A DNA stretch of 64,000 nucleotides from Botrytis cinerea B05.10. Its lineage: Eukaryota; Ascomycota; Leotiomycetes; Helotiales; Sclerotiniaceae. Both the position numbers and the translations under genes were made by a program. The DNA is taken from positions 1,054,001 through 1,118,000 of the forward strand of contig NC_037314.1 of the NCBI RefSeq assembly GCF_000143535.2. The letters are read 5' to 3'. The notes under the pieces were generated by a model that saw only the letters and a program-made list of their open reading frames with translations, did no database searches and was not told the DNA's origin. Below, piece by piece: positions 9,716-20,946 of the stretch; position 1 is the first letter of the stretch; each line of letters begins with the position of its first letter.

Positions 9716-12700
9716 ATGGTCCAATACGGCATGGATGACGCCTCGTTATCGTCCCCAGACCCCCTCGCCGACTCCTTGACATATCAGGTACCGCCGAGTT
9801 CGAAACGACGAAAGACTCCCTCGTCGCGTTTATCACTGCCATTACCAGCCAGTTCTCCGAAAAAACAAATCTTTGAATTGGATGTGGGAAATACGTTATC
9901 ACCACAGAAAATCAGAGTTACAGTAGAAGCAGAAGATTCGGACAGCGAGGATGACCATGCCAATCTCAGACCTCATAATTTCAGCTCACCTACACCTGCG
10001 CCAGTACCCCGTCGAATAGAGCGAACGACGACGACAACAGTGCCCTTACGAGGACTTTCCGACTCTGAAAATGATAACAGCATTAGATATGAGGTCACAC
10101 CGAAGAGGCCGAGAGGTCGGCCGAGAAAATCAAACACTCCGGTCCAAAAACAGGGCACTTTAAATCGAGTTGGAAAACGTGGACGGAAAAGTATTGGGGA
10201 GGAGGTGGACAGTCAAGGCCAAGATGTCAACGACGAAGAAGTCTCGGCGGGAAATTCTAGATCACGATCGAAATCAACAAAAGCTATTAAAAAGGCGACA
10301 CCACGTAAGAGAAAAGCTAGTTCGGATTTGGTCCCATCGAGTGTGGTAAAGAGAGGTCGCGGTAGGCCAAGATCTAAGCTACGAGAAGAAATACGACTAT
10401 CAGACGGAAGTGATGTGGTAGAGCAAGTACAAACTCCCAATGCTGAGCCTGAGGTGGGAGAGGCTGAAATTCATGAGGAATTGATGCCGGAAGAGATTGA
10501 TCTTTTGGCAACCATCGATGCCAATTCGCAAAGTCCAATTTCGCAGTACCCAGCCTACCAATCCACATCGACTTTCCCAAGTAGTGACGATCTTGAGGAA
10601 GATGTTGTCATTGCAAGATTTCACCCTGGAGATGAAACGCCTCGAACAACAGGTTGGTCAAGCGTTTTAGAGACATCTCAAATGCCAAGTTCATCAAACA
10701 GGGCACAGGAAGAAACAAGTCCTCTGAGTGAAAGTTTGAAAAATGGCGCTCTGTCTCCGGAAGCAAATGGTCCCATTGAAGATGATGACAACCGCGATTA
10801 TGGAGGCAATGGTTTTGATGATGATGAGACGGATGAAGATTTTGATGAAACGCGTGATATGGGACAATTTTCCGACGGGAGAACGAACAATGCTACTGAA
10901 GAAATGCAAGAGGAGGATTTCGAAGATGAAATGGACGATGATATGGATCATAGACCTGAATTTGACACTGTTATGGAGAGTGAAGGGTTTAGTTTGATAT
11001 CACTTGATTCTGTACCGTCGTTGAGGAAACCCTTGAACGGATTACTCCAAGATGAGGGGCAAAACTCGGCTGCACGTCCACAGAATAAAAACATTCTTCC
11101 AGTCCAAAATACAGTACAGCACAATTCATTTCCAAGCGTAGCACCAGAGATCCTGGAAGCTGCAACACCAGGCAAGAAACTTAAAAATTCTCACCTTTTC
11201 CGCGTCCAGGAAGCTCGAATTGATGATTCATTTTCGAGCATACCACCCGAAATTCTCGAGGCCGCAACCCCAGCCCCTGTGCGAAAATGGGGTGTTGAGA
11301 CGTTACATCCAGAAGGTTCAACGGTAGTTGAAAAAAATGTAGCCGGCTATGCTGATAGCAGCCTGTCGGATACTCGTATCAAGCCTCCCAGAAAAGCTGG
11401 AGGATTAGGCAAGGATTTATCGTCCACCAAGCATGGAGCTCCACTTGACGCTGCCACCCCACGTTTAATGCGCCAGGCACCGCTTCGGCCAAGTTCAATA
11501 AAGAAATCGGAAGCTAAATCTAAGACAAACTCCAAGCCACCACAAGATCGCCCGAATTTATCTCATCCTGCAACATTATCAAAGCCATCCAAATCACCCT
11601 CACCACCAATCAGAGAATCTAAGCAGCCAGCTTCAATAAAAAACAACGATGGCAAATTTCCAGGAAATCAAGATGCCGAAACCCCTGCTGAAGAATCCTT
11701 CGTCAACTCGCAAATCCATTCCTCGCCGCCTGCAATTGCATCACGCAGATTCACATATACAGCAGCACATGGTCAGCAGCAAAGGCAAACAAACCCCAAG
11801 CTGACACAGACTCCAGCGATTGTCTTCTCATCCCCCACTTTGCCACCACCTATCCAGCCACCAAGGCAACCATCCGAGAGGCCAGAGTCTTCGAACACAA
11901 ATGCATCTTCACCTGCTGAAAAGGCTGGCCGTATTTTGCAAGATATCGTTATACCATCATCATTGCCTAGAAGTAGATCCGAGAGTCTAGCTAGTCCATT
12001 TAAGAGTCCAGCAACAGGGAGAAGATCTAGCTCAAGCGCATATCCAGATACCAATATCAGTCGTTCTATGCCCGCTGAGCAACCTCAAACTTCGCTGCCA
12101 AAACTAGATCGCAATGGAGACTTGGGTTCGAAAAATCCGCGGAGAAGAAGCTGGAGTAGGCCTGTTCTCGATGAGGACCCATTTGTTGGAAATGGGGTGG
12201 CACAAAGACATCCATCTACGGATAAATCTAAAAACTTCAATCTTGAGCTACCTAGTAGCCGCCGCATGTCCGTTTCTTTAAATGCAGCGGTCATTCCTCA
12301 GCACGAGTCGTCAAGAACTATTAATTCTATGAATTCACAGCTTGAAGAGACGGGCAGCAACGGAGCTGTTGAAAAACCAGTGCCGTCGTCATCGTCATTA
12401 GAGAAAAAGCCCTTGGAGACTAAAAGAACTTTGAGTAGCCTACAAGAGAAATGGGCTGCAGAACGAGCTGCGATAAGCAAACAAATCTCTAGAATCAGCA
12501 CCAATGAAGTTATGGTTCTAAGTTCCGATGATAATGATGATGAGGACGACGGCGGTAATGATGATGATGATGATGATGATGATGATAATAATAATAAAGC
12601 CGAAGGTGAAGATTACGATGATAATGATCTGGTTGCAGGCGAAGAGCAGGAAAACTTACCTGGAAAGATGCTTACTAATCTTGAAGGTGATGATAATGTC

Positions 12701-14185
12701 CATGATAATGTCGATAAAAATGAAGAAGACTATGAGGACGATGAAAGCTTTGGACTCTTACTGGAGACCTTAGACGCTTCCAACCAGGAAGACCAGCTTC
12801 ACTCTGACAAATCCGATTACGCGGAACGACCTAAACGAAGTAAAATTCCTAGCCCATGGAGAACGAATAGCAAACGTTTAGTCTATAGCGACGAGCTTGC
12901 TAGCCTATCTCCTGACCATGACGCAGAAGCTCCCACGATTGAAGAACCATCGCCAAAAAGCGTTTCAAAGCAGGTTGATGCATCCAAAAGCTCTAAAAAT
13001 AATCCCCAACACGATAGTGACTCGACTCTTGACTTGTCTGGATGGCAGATACCACAAAAGCAGAATTTTCAGCCAAAGATTCGTAGCCTAGGCAATACGA
13101 AGCCTGATATGTCTGCACTTCTGCGATCATCGCCATTCGGCGGGCTACCAACTCTTTCTAATAGAGAAGAGCCGAGCACTGAAGGACAATCATCGAAAGG
13201 GATACCATCTCCGCGGGCATCAAATTCTGACCCTCCTCAAGACAGTTCATCTGGCGAGACCGAAGAAAACACGAGCTCATTTGCTCCCATTCCCCAAAAA
13301 GTGGGATTCCAGCCTCGAGTTCGTAAGAATGGTGAAGGGCCAACTGCACCCATCTCTCAACCAATAAGAGGCATCTTTGGGAAACTGGGAACTACAAGGA
13401 CCAGTCTTCCAACCCCAGAGACATCGTCATCGTCTTTAGTCGGTGCTCTTACAAATACATCACCAAGCAGGAGCAACAAGCTCAAAACTCCTATCATCCA
13501 ACCTGACTCTACCCAGAGTTCTTCTTCTCAACTCTCAGTATCTAATGCAGCCGCGCCCATCAAAACAACAGAAAAACCACAGCTTCAAAATCCTAAGCCA
13601 AAATGGACTGAACACCGTCTCGAAGCTCCCATTCCTCCTTCCCCTACAAAATCTATACTCCGCTCACCTCAACGCTCTACTGCCCCACTGTCTCAACCTT
13701 CCCCTAGCAAAAACGTCGTCTTTGCGTCCTCCTCTCCACAAGCCAGTTCTCCTCTAAACCCCCAACTTTCTCCTACACACTGGACACGCGATCACTGGCT
13801 TCTTCTTGACTCCATTCTACAAACTTGGAAGCCCGAGAATCAGAACCAAGAGGCCGCCGATTTCGAGGCTAATCCAACTGCATCTTCCAACTCTAAGTAC
13901 GGGAGAAGAAATTCAACAAGAGTTATCAGTGGCTTATTAGGAAAGATAGTAAACCTCAAAGACAAAGGAGTGGGCGTCGGCGAGGGAGGGGTCAGGATCT
14001 TTGAAAATGGGAACAAAGAGGGTAAAGAAATTGGGAATGAGAAGATGAGATTGGAACAGTGGCATCTAGAAGCGGTGGATGAGTTCAGGGGGGAGGTTCC
14101 AGGGTGGGATGAGGCGGTTGTGGCAAAGAGGGTTTTTGCACTGCTAGTGGGAGAGGAGAGGAGGCGGAAGGGAGTTAGTTCTTAA
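9716..14185 (+). CDS. large AT-hook nuclear protein, mostly disordered
   Basis: This 1489-residue single-exon ORF probably encodes a nuclear, chromatin-associated protein. AT-hook cores are seen at about 130 (KRPRGRPRKS) and about 211 (KRGRGRPRSK), with a weaker KRGRKS near 154. AT-hooks bind the minor groove of AT-rich DNA. Most of the rest is Ser/Pro-rich with acidic blocks, including a pure Asp run near residue 950. Two duplicated short motifs stand out: PEILEAATP (about 480 and 512) and IPQK..FQP[KR][IV]R (about 1113 and 1193). The only ordered-looking part is the C-terminus, with HWTRDHWLLLDSILQTW near 1356 and a helix-rich last 80 residues ending in a basic tail. Similar proteins in other fungi are annotated simply as AT DNA-binding proteins. 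Specific function is unknown. The start is the first ATG; an upstream exon cannot be excluded. Confidence 0.85.
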   Translation: MVQYGMDDASLSSPDPLADSLTYQVPPSSKRRKTPSSRLSLPLPASSPKKQIFELDVGNTLSPQKIRVTVEAEDSDSEDDHANLRPHNFSSPTPAPVPRRIERTTTTTVPLRGLSDSENDNSIRYEVTPKRPRGRPRKSNTPVQKQGTLNRVGKRGRKSIGEEVDSQGQDVNDEEVSAGNSRSRSKSTKAIKKATPRKRKASSDLVPSSVVKRGRGRPRSKLREEIRLSDGSDVVEQVQTPNAEPEVGEAEIHEELMPEEIDLLATIDANSQSPISQYPAYQSTSTFPSSDDLEEDVVIARFHPGDETPRTTGWSSVLETSQMPSSSNRAQEETSPLSESLKNGALSPEANGPIEDDDNRDYGGNGFDDDETDEDFDETRDMGQFSDGRTNNATEEMQEEDFEDEMDDDMDHRPEFDTVMESEGFSLISLDSVPSLRKPLNGLLQDEGQNSAARPQNKNILPVQNTVQHNSFPSVAPEILEAATPGKKLKNSHLFRVQEARIDDSFSSIPPEILEAATPAPVRKWGVETLHPEGSTVVEKNVAGYADSSLSDTRIKPPRKAGGLGKDLSSTKHGAPLDAATPRLMRQAPLRPSSIKKSEAKSKTNSKPPQDRPNLSHPATLSKPSKSPSPPIRESKQPASIKNNDGKFPGNQDAETPAEESFVNSQIHSSPPAIASRRFTYTAAHGQQQRQTNPKLTQTPAIVFSSPTLPPPIQPPRQPSERPESSNTNASSPAEKAGRILQDIVIPSSLPRSRSESLASPFKSPATGRRSSSSAYPDTNISRSMPAEQPQTSLPKLDRNGDLGSKNPRRRSWSRPVLDEDPFVGNGVAQRHPSTDKSKNFNLELPSSRRMSVSLNAAVIPQHESSRTINSMNSQLEETGSNGAVEKPVPSSSSLEKKPLETKRTLSSLQEKWAAERAAISKQISRISTNEVMVLSSDDNDDEDDGGNDDDDDDDDDNNNKAEGEDYDDNDLVAGEEQENLPGKMLTNLEGDDNVHDNVDKNEEDYEDDESFGLLLETLDASNQEDQLHSDKSDYAERPKRSKIPSPWRTNSKRLVYSDELASLSPDHDAEAPTIEEPSPKSVSKQVDASKSSKNNPQHDSDSTLDLSGWQIPQKQNFQPKIRSLGNTKPDMSALLRSSPFGGLPTLSNREEPSTEGQSSKGIPSPRASNSDPPQDSSSGETEENTSSFAPIPQKVGFQPRVRKNGEGPTAPISQPIRGIFGKLGTTRTSLPTPETSSSSLVGALTNTSPSRSNKLKTPIIQPDSTQSSSSQLSVSNAAAPIKTTEKPQLQNPKPKWTEHRLEAPIPPSPTKSILRSPQRSTAPLSQPSPSKNVVFASSSPQASSPLNPQLSPTHWTRDHWLLLDSILQTWKPENQNQEAADFEANPTASSNSKYGRRNSTRVISGLLGKIVNLKDKGVGVGEGGVRIFENGNKEGKEIGNEKMRLEQWHLEAVDEFRGEVPGWDEAVVAKRVFALLVGEERRRKGVSS
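12555..12597. repeat. coding (GAT)n/(AAT)n trinucleotide repeat
   Basis: An in-frame trinucleotide run inside the AT-hook gene that encodes consecutive Asp followed by Asn. It is a candidate length-variable coding microsatellite. Confidence 0.85.
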
Positions 14186-14875
14186 TGATCGCTGATAATT
14201 TGGGCACGAATGAATGTCAAAGCGTGGATTTTATCAGGCTTATGGTTGAGCTTTGGACAGTGGACAATGGGCGTGAGGTTCTAGGAGATGGGTGCATAGT
14301 TGGATAAATCACATCACCCACCTCTACTTTCTTTTTTTCGACTCTGTAAATATGTATGTGTGCTTTTTTGGGTTTCTGGGCCATATCATGGTCCTTGTAT
14401 ACCTTGTATTTGGAGCTTTCTAAAGCGAGCGAGCGAGCTCATTATTTGGAGCACTTTGGCGTAAAGGAATATCTGGATGGAGGGTTACCTGGGTAGCATA
14501 AGTGTAGCATGCATGTATGATTTTGGGAGCGAAACGTGTGGACTGTGAAAAAGCAAGTGAGTTTGCTGGCACTTCCTTTGGATGTTTTGGGTACGGAGTT
14601 TTAGCCCAGGAGTATCACGTGTATTATTGTGAGAAGCTATATTATGATATCATGAAAGGGAATTGAAGAAATTGGACACCGGTGCATGTTTGGTGACATT
14701 AATTGTGTTTTTTCTCACTTCGCTATTCACAAATAAAAGTGCGTTCGAACGTTTGAACTGAGAATTAAAAGCCATTTCGCATCATATCATATCATATCAT
14801 TTGCCCTCATCCACTCTTTACGCCTCTATGATACAAGTATGCATTATCTTCTTATCTTGCCTTACAGCTTCCAGC
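14186..14875. other. spacer between convergent AT-hook gene and RPN6
   Basis: Holds the 3' regions of both genes. A short (ATCAT)4 repeat lies at 14781-14800. No ORF or RNA is supported. Confidence 0.6.
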
Positions 14876-16295
14876 CTATTCGAGCATACTCGCTTGGTTG
14901 GTATAAAGCACATCGACCACACTGCTCAATTTCTCGATCGTTGCCAATGCAGCATCATATCCTACATCTCTCTCCGTCTCATCGTAGATTATCAAACATC
15001 CAGCCCCTTGATCCAATACTCCAATGATCACCTTGTCGAGAATCATCTGTGATAACTTCCTCTCTACTTGTTGTGTATCAAGACCGACCATCTTGGCGAT
15101 GTGGGCAATTTCGACGCGGGAAAAGGGCTCGATTACTTTGATTAGATTCTGTTCCAACATGGCATCGTAGAGACGACGGAGATGGTTGCGGATGAAGGCA
15201 TCGGAGCCGAGTTCATGACGGTAATCGCCAAGTGCTTTTTCGTATTCTTCTAGAGAACGGTTGGAGTGGGCACGAGCGACGGCTTTCATGGCTTCGAGAT
15301 TCTTGCCTGCATATTTAATGGCTTGTTTGGAGGTCATAAGTTGGTTGACATCATCGGCAAGGTTGAGCATGATTTTGCAAAGGAGCATATACTGAAGCGC
15401 AGCAGTAGCTTTTTCCGGCTCGTCTTGTGTGTGGTATCCATCTAATGCTTCGATGAAATAGGAAAAGGCGGTATTGAAATCTTTGTCCTCGGCGTGAAGT
15501 TTTCCTGATTGCATATCGAGGCCAGCTTGGAGAAGAGGGGGGGTATACACGGATGCGGCGCTTGTTCTGGCAGCGGTAAGTGCAGCGCGTCCTTTGGCCG
15601 TGTTTCCTAAAGCATGATAAACGCGGGATTCCAGAAGTTGAACTTCAACGAGGACAAGCTTATCATCGAGACGCTTGAGCTCGCGGAGGAGACTGTTGAT
15701 GAGGGTAAGAGCGTCGTAGTAGTCTTGCTTGATCATGTAAAGGCTGACGAGACGAGTTTCCAGGTTCTGTCTTAGGAAGCCACGGCGTTCGGATGTGGCC
15801 CACTCGATGCATGATTTTGTGACGGTAATTTGGGTATCTGTTGTGTTGGGGATGGCATTGAATAGATCTAGAAGTTGTCGCACTGGAGTCAAAGCTTGTT
15901 AGCAGAGTTCCGGCAATATCATTATATAGAACACTATCTGGCCAGACATGGAAGCTCCCAATCTTCTTACCTAACTTGGCTGTTTTTGCTTTTGCGAATG
16001 ATGATAATACTGTCCGGCTTGTTGTGATCAGATCTACCAACTCATTTGCTTTCCTATACAGAAGTCAGTGACTAGCCCAAGATTGTTTAAGCTCTGGGAT
16101 TTATGCCGCTCACTTTTCATCTCGATACAATTCTCCTAAGCTCACCAACGCAGTTTCGTATTCTCGAACAGAAGCTTCTGATGTTACTGAAGGTGGTTTG
16201 GAGATGATGTCCTTGTATTGTGCCTCTGCCTTTCTTGGGTCTGTCTTTGCCAGCTTTTGGGCTTCTTGTATCCTTAATGATTCTGCTGGTGCCAT
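14876..16295 (-). CDS. RPN6: 26S proteasome lid subunit Rpn6 (PSMD11)
   Basis: Lid subunit that clamps the 19S regulatory particle to the 20S core for ubiquitin-dependent degradation. I read three exons: 16295-16114, 16053-15971 and 15882-14876. Donors are GTGAGC and GTAAGA; acceptors are TATAG and CCAG. Spliced length is 423 residues, close to yeast Rpn6 (434). Diagnostic segments are SSFAKAKTAKLVRQLLDLF across the second junction, LLRELKRLDDKL, AARTSAASVY and HAEDKDFNTAFSYFIEAL. These are followed by a C-terminal PCI/winged-helix domain (about residues 225-390) containing IAHIAKMVGLD and VERKLSQMILD. The ATG at 16295 follows a 257-bp promoter shared with SOF1. No oddities in conserved regions. 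Confidence 0.95.
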
Positions 16296-16552
16296 GTTTG
16301 ATAATTGTAGAGAATTAAATTTGGTCAGAGTTGTGAAGTTGTGTTTGATGTTTTGAAGGGAATCGCATCTGTAGGTAAACTCGCCATTACGATGCCACTA
16401 GGAACCTGGAGCTTGTGGGTACTGCGCTAAAAAGCAAGACCCCTGCAAAAATTTATTTGGCCGGATTTTTATTATCACCTCAATATTTCTGCAGTAACTT
16501 CAACTATAACTTTCGTTTTTTTCGATGATGACAACAGCGTACTGATTTCAAT
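16296..16552. promoter_or_regulatory. shared divergent promoter of RPN6 and SOF1
   Basis: Only 257 bp separate the two start codons on opposite strands, so core promoters and 5' leaders of both genes must fit here. I did not find a convincing proteasome-control (GGTGGCAAA-like) element. Confidence 0.7.
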
Positions 16553-18000
16553 ATGGTAAGTTGATGTTTGGGTCAATCATCGGTCTGTATACTGTGCTAA
16601 TGCAGCTACTCCATAGAAGATTAAAGCACTCAGTCGGGCGTCCATTCAGGCCCCAGGGTCTGAAGCCAAACAGCCCCGCAACCTTGGTATGTATAATTGA
16701 CTGTATGAAGGACACTGGGAGGCAGATATTGATTCTTCCTGTAGATCCAGCACTACATCCATTCGAAAGAGCCCGGGAATACACCCGTGCCCTCAATGCC
16801 ACCAAAATGGAAAGGATGTTCGCCGCTCCCTTCATCGCGCAATTAGGAAAAGGACATGTCGATGGAGTTTACACGATGGCAAAGGACCCTAATGCTCTCG
16901 AGCGTTTTGCAAGTGGCAGTGGTGATGGTGTTGTGAAGGTATGGGATTTGACCTCTCGGGATGAGGTGTGGCAAACTAGTGCGCATGAGAATATTATCAA
17001 AGGCATGAGTTGGACGAGGGATCAGAAACTTTTAACATGCGCAAGTGATCGATCGATCAAACTTTTCGACCCCTACAATACAACTACTGGATCTGCGCCC
17101 GTGGCAACATGGCTGGGGACCAATGCATTTACGAGTTTATCACATCACCGTTCGAACAATGCATTCGCAGCGGCATCTGGAGTCATCTCAATATACGATC
17201 TCGAAAAACAAAATGCGCCACCCGATGTTTTGAAATGGCCAAACTCGACCGATACTATTACCAACGTAGCATTTAATCAGGTTGAAACCTCTATACTTGC
17301 TTCCACCGCTACTGATAGGTCGGTTGTATTATATGATCTTCGGACTGGACTTCCCATTCACAAAACGCTTCTCAATTTTGCCTCAAATGCTATATCATGG
17401 AATCCTATGGAAGCATTCAATTTCGCGGTAGCCAATGAAGATCACAATGTCTACATTTTTGATATGAGGAAGATGGAGAGAGCCTTGAATGTGTTGAAGG
17501 GTCATGTTGCTGCTTGCATGGATGTAGAATTCAGCCCAACTGGTGAGGAGCTCGTTACAGCATCATACGACAGAACAGTTAGGCTATGGAGCCGGACCAA
17601 GGGGCACTCGAGAGATATTTACCACACCAAGCGTATGCAAAGAGTCTTTTCGGCAAGATGGACACCAGATTCGAAGTTCATTCTTTCTGGTTCGGATGAT
17701 GGCAATATTCGATTATGGAGAGCCAATGCCTCCAAGCGAGAAGGTATTAAATCGGCCAAACAGCGGACTGCTCTGGAATACAACGAGGCATTGTCGGAGC
17801 GATATGCTCATATGCCCGAAATTAGACGAATCAAACGTCACAGACATGTTCCTAAAGTTATTAAGAAAGCTGGAGAGATCAAATCCGAGGAACTCAAGGC
17901 GATCAAGCGCAGACAAGAGAATGAACGCAAACATACCAAGAAGCAATTCTCGAAGAGACGAGCAGAAAGAGAGAAAATGGTTTTGGCAAACGAAAAGTAA
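16553..18000 (+). CDS. SOF1: Sof1/DCAF13, small-subunit processome WD40 protein
   Basis: Nucleolar U3 snoRNP/SSU-processome component needed for 18S rRNA maturation. Exons are 16553-16555 (only the ATG), 16617-16686 and 16745-18000. The ATG is followed directly by a GTAAGT donor; the first intron has a TGCTAAT branch site and ends CCATAG. The product then starts MKIKALSRASI and continues KQPRNLDPALHPFERAREY, matching the conserved Sof1 N-terminus. Spliced length is 442 residues, as usual for the family. A WD40 propeller spans about 60-350, with blades such as GSGDGVVKVWDL, ASDRSIKLF, ASYDRTVRLW and GSDDGNIRLW. The basic Sof1 C-terminal domain follows, including YNEALSERYAHMPEIRRIKRH. A longer unspliced ORF starting at 16561 is possible on paper but loses the conserved N-terminus. 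Confidence 0.94.
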
Positions 18001-20033
18001 TATTATGTATGATTGTCTGGGGCAAACTATCTATGGGTGCGGAGTCAAGGTAACTGGTGGCATTCGCGAGGCGTTTAGAGACTATGGCTGGTTTGGAATA
18101 CCACACATTACATTGATTGACTTGGAGGCAGAAAATGGAGATGTGGTAATGAATTTCTATCGCTGGTTCAAGTGCCCTACACTTCTGTCAATTATACTGC
18201 TTGAGTGAACAAAATGTTAATAGCGCAAGTGCTCACAATGTTTTTTCTGATGTTACCATAACCTGAAATTAATAGTCAGATAAAGCAAGATAACACTGCC
18301 TTACTTGAATTCTATTAGTTTTGACAAAAGTTTGTGAAAAGATGATATTGAGCTCTTCATCACTTATTTTGAGCTTCATACAAGTATTGTATTCCTATTA
18401 CTTTATTGGGTGGTATGGAATTGACTTAAGCTGTCTAGGGTGGTATTTTAATCCTCCCGGAACTCTACTCCGAAAAAACCCTTCGGTGTCATACTTCTTT
18501 CAAATTACAAGTTATAGAATTAACTAAATTTTGATAGTTGGCCAAAAAATTAACCATTCGTAAAGCGATTGTCTACGTAACGCCCAACGCTCAGCTGCGG
18601 TTCTTTGACACTGAGTACGGATTTCCTCATAAGTAAAGGGAAGACAGCGATTCCCAGGAAAGCACAGAAGTCGATATTCAAAAGAGCTCTTCTGTTCGTG
18701 CAGGCATCACGGTTGCTAAAGCCAATGACAACTGTTAGGATGGCAAATGTGCTACTTCGTCGAAATCATGTTGGACGTTTGAATCGGATGCTCGTTCTAG
18801 AAGTCGAGATTTTGGTGGCACTCCGCAGATTCCCTTCAAATCACTTTTAGACTAGTCTCTTCATTTGAAACTACGAGCTTTCAATGTCTATGATCCTTCA
18901 GTACGGACAGTCGAAATGATTCTAGCTGGATCACACACTGTCATTCCCACAGCTATTGCTACTCCCAGCATACAATCCTGGACATTGATTCTCAATACAG
19001 CGAATTGGAGACTTAAATGAAAAGCCATGAACTCGCCAGGCTATTTGGTAATTTTCTTCTGTTCCAGGTGTGTCGGCTTTGCCTGTGCTCAAGAACCTCA
19101 GGGTCTTATTGGCATAAGACGTTTCATTCCTCCAAATGTATATTCCTAAACAAATGATTCATCCGACAGAAAGGAAAATTCCTTGGTATTGACTGTGGCA
19201 CAACGCCACAGTTCTACTCAACTCCTCAACGACAAAGAAATTCCAACGTGGTGGTACCTCCATAGAATATTTCCTTGATAAAGTTTCATCTATTTATGTG
19301 TATCTCGTACTTTCTCACGTTTCGATTGCTGGCGGCTAGTTTCTATGTGTGGCGTTCCACTTAATGTTTAGTGATGGAACTTTTAAGTTCGAGAAGGCTC
19401 CATGTGAAGATCTGAGCTCTGGGACCGGATATCTTGCTAAGGTGAAGAGCTCATGGCACGAAGTCTTGCGCACTCTCCGGCTTGAGCATTCCAATTTTGC
19501 GTCTCTACCCTAGTCTGATATAGGCTGCGAGACTTAGGGTTCATTCAGTGTCTTCGATTCTTTAACCATCATGGCAACAACACTGAATCCTATCGTTTGA
19601 AGTAGAAACAGGTTCAGATGACGTACAAGATTGATTTCAATTGAAAAACTTAGTATGGTAAGTAGTCACAGTTGATTGGCTTTGTCATAACCTCCCTAAA
19701 ACTTCAATGATATTCTATATATATTGCTTGAGCCCAGTTCTCAAAATAGACAAATAGCAAACGCAATTGTCCACTCCGATACTCGACTGATCGAACAAAT
19801 CTTCCTACGCGTCTGAAGTTCCTCCGGTTGTATGTATTCATCACTTGCCATTATGACCCTCCAAATTCATTTTCATCTTGTAGCTAATCATCGAGCTAGC
19901 TCAAAATTTAGGAATCCCTATAACCTCGAGATCATCTATTTGTTTCCCATACAGTCTACTGCCAGCTTCCGCTTGGTATATCGCCAATCTCTTTACACGT
20001 ACTGCGTACTGTCCTGTCTGTGAAAGAAACAAT
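18001..20033. other. gene-poor spacer
   Basis: About 2 kb with no recognisable gene. Short ORFs (for example 81 codons at 18605-18850) have no family resemblance. A small perfect hairpin lies at 19192-19212. I cannot tell whether any part is a decayed gene. Confidence 0.55.
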
Positions 20034-20429
20034 ATGACAGGGCTTGAACATTGCGAAACGGATACTTGCAATGCTCTCCTCTCCACTAAAGAGTACGTCG
20101 AGTACTACACTGTCACAAGCAAAGAGAAGGATACAACAGAGATGGCACCAATTGAGCATTACATTGTAACTTCTAAAGGAGAAGAAGTCACAAGTGTTCC
20201 TGAGGGAAAGATGAAAGATATGGTTATTCGGATTCAATTGTCTGGCTTTAGAGCATTGGTGGTGTTCATGGAGAACTGTGGAAAGAAAACTTGTCGGATG
20301 ACCCCTAGTTGTGAACATGGCGGGGTTAAGATTTCTGTTGCACAGAAAAATCCTAAAGATGAACGCTACATGGCCCCTGAGATTGCCGTCTTTCCCAGAA
20401 TTCAAGATGTCGAGGTTGCAAAAGTTTGA
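20034..20429 (+). CDS. hypothetical small protein
   Basis: Single ATG-initiated ORF of 131 codons in a gene-poor stretch. I do not recognise the product. It is hydrophilic, lacks a signal peptide or membrane segment, and contains two related stretches, YYTVTSKEK and HYIVTSKGE (about residues 24-50). Five cysteines occur, three of them at CGKKTCRMTPSC. It converges on the APH-like gene. It could be a lineage-specific gene, one exon of a larger gene, or a chance ORF. Confidence 0.35.
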   Translation: MTGLEHCETDTCNALLSTKEYVEYYTVTSKEKDTTEMAPIEHYIVTSKGEEVTSVPEGKMKDMVIRIQLSGFRALVVFMENCGKKTCRMTPSCEHGGVKISVAQKNPKDERYMAPEIAVFPRIQDVEVAKV

Positions 20430-20946
20430 TAGGACGAGTGTAGCATTTTTAGGGGGAAGGCGTGGTGGAAAATCTGTAATTCAGCACAGAAATTCTAGTG
20501 GAGGCGCTTTGGTTTGTCAGATGGATAATATAATGTTAAATTGAGAACAAGTTGAAGTGGGGATTTGATGGAATAAGTTGAGCTTTTTGAGGGGAAATGT
20601 AATGGGAAATTTATCATGTAGTACAGAAATCACCTTTTAGATACGTCTTGGCTTGTTAAATGGATAATATAATGGCAGATTGGGTTTATAGTCAATGTTT
20701 GTTTGCCATTTCGCAGTGCTAGTTATTTACATGTGTTTTAAGGATGATGTCTTTTGTTGGAAGGTACCAATAGCGAGAAAATTCCAATTTTTGTGTATAC
20801 AATTTGAAGACTTTAAAGTTAAAAAAATGGGAGTTCAATTAGAACCTGGTTGATAGAAAATAGCAATAATAGAGAATGTTTCATCCGCTATACATATAGG
20901 AAATAACTATAAGATATCACCAAGCGTCAAGGATAGCATCATTCAG
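20430..20946. other. spacer between convergent genes
   Basis: AT-rich 517 bp. Nothing further recognised. Confidence 0.5.

Noticed and set aside
16561..18000. SOF1 as a single 479-codon ORF from 16561
   Set aside because: Its first 60 residues do not resemble Sof1; the spliced model restores the conserved N-terminus with good splice signals.
18605..18850. 81-codon + strand ORF, basic composition
   Set aside because: No family resemblance or supporting neighbours; likely chance.
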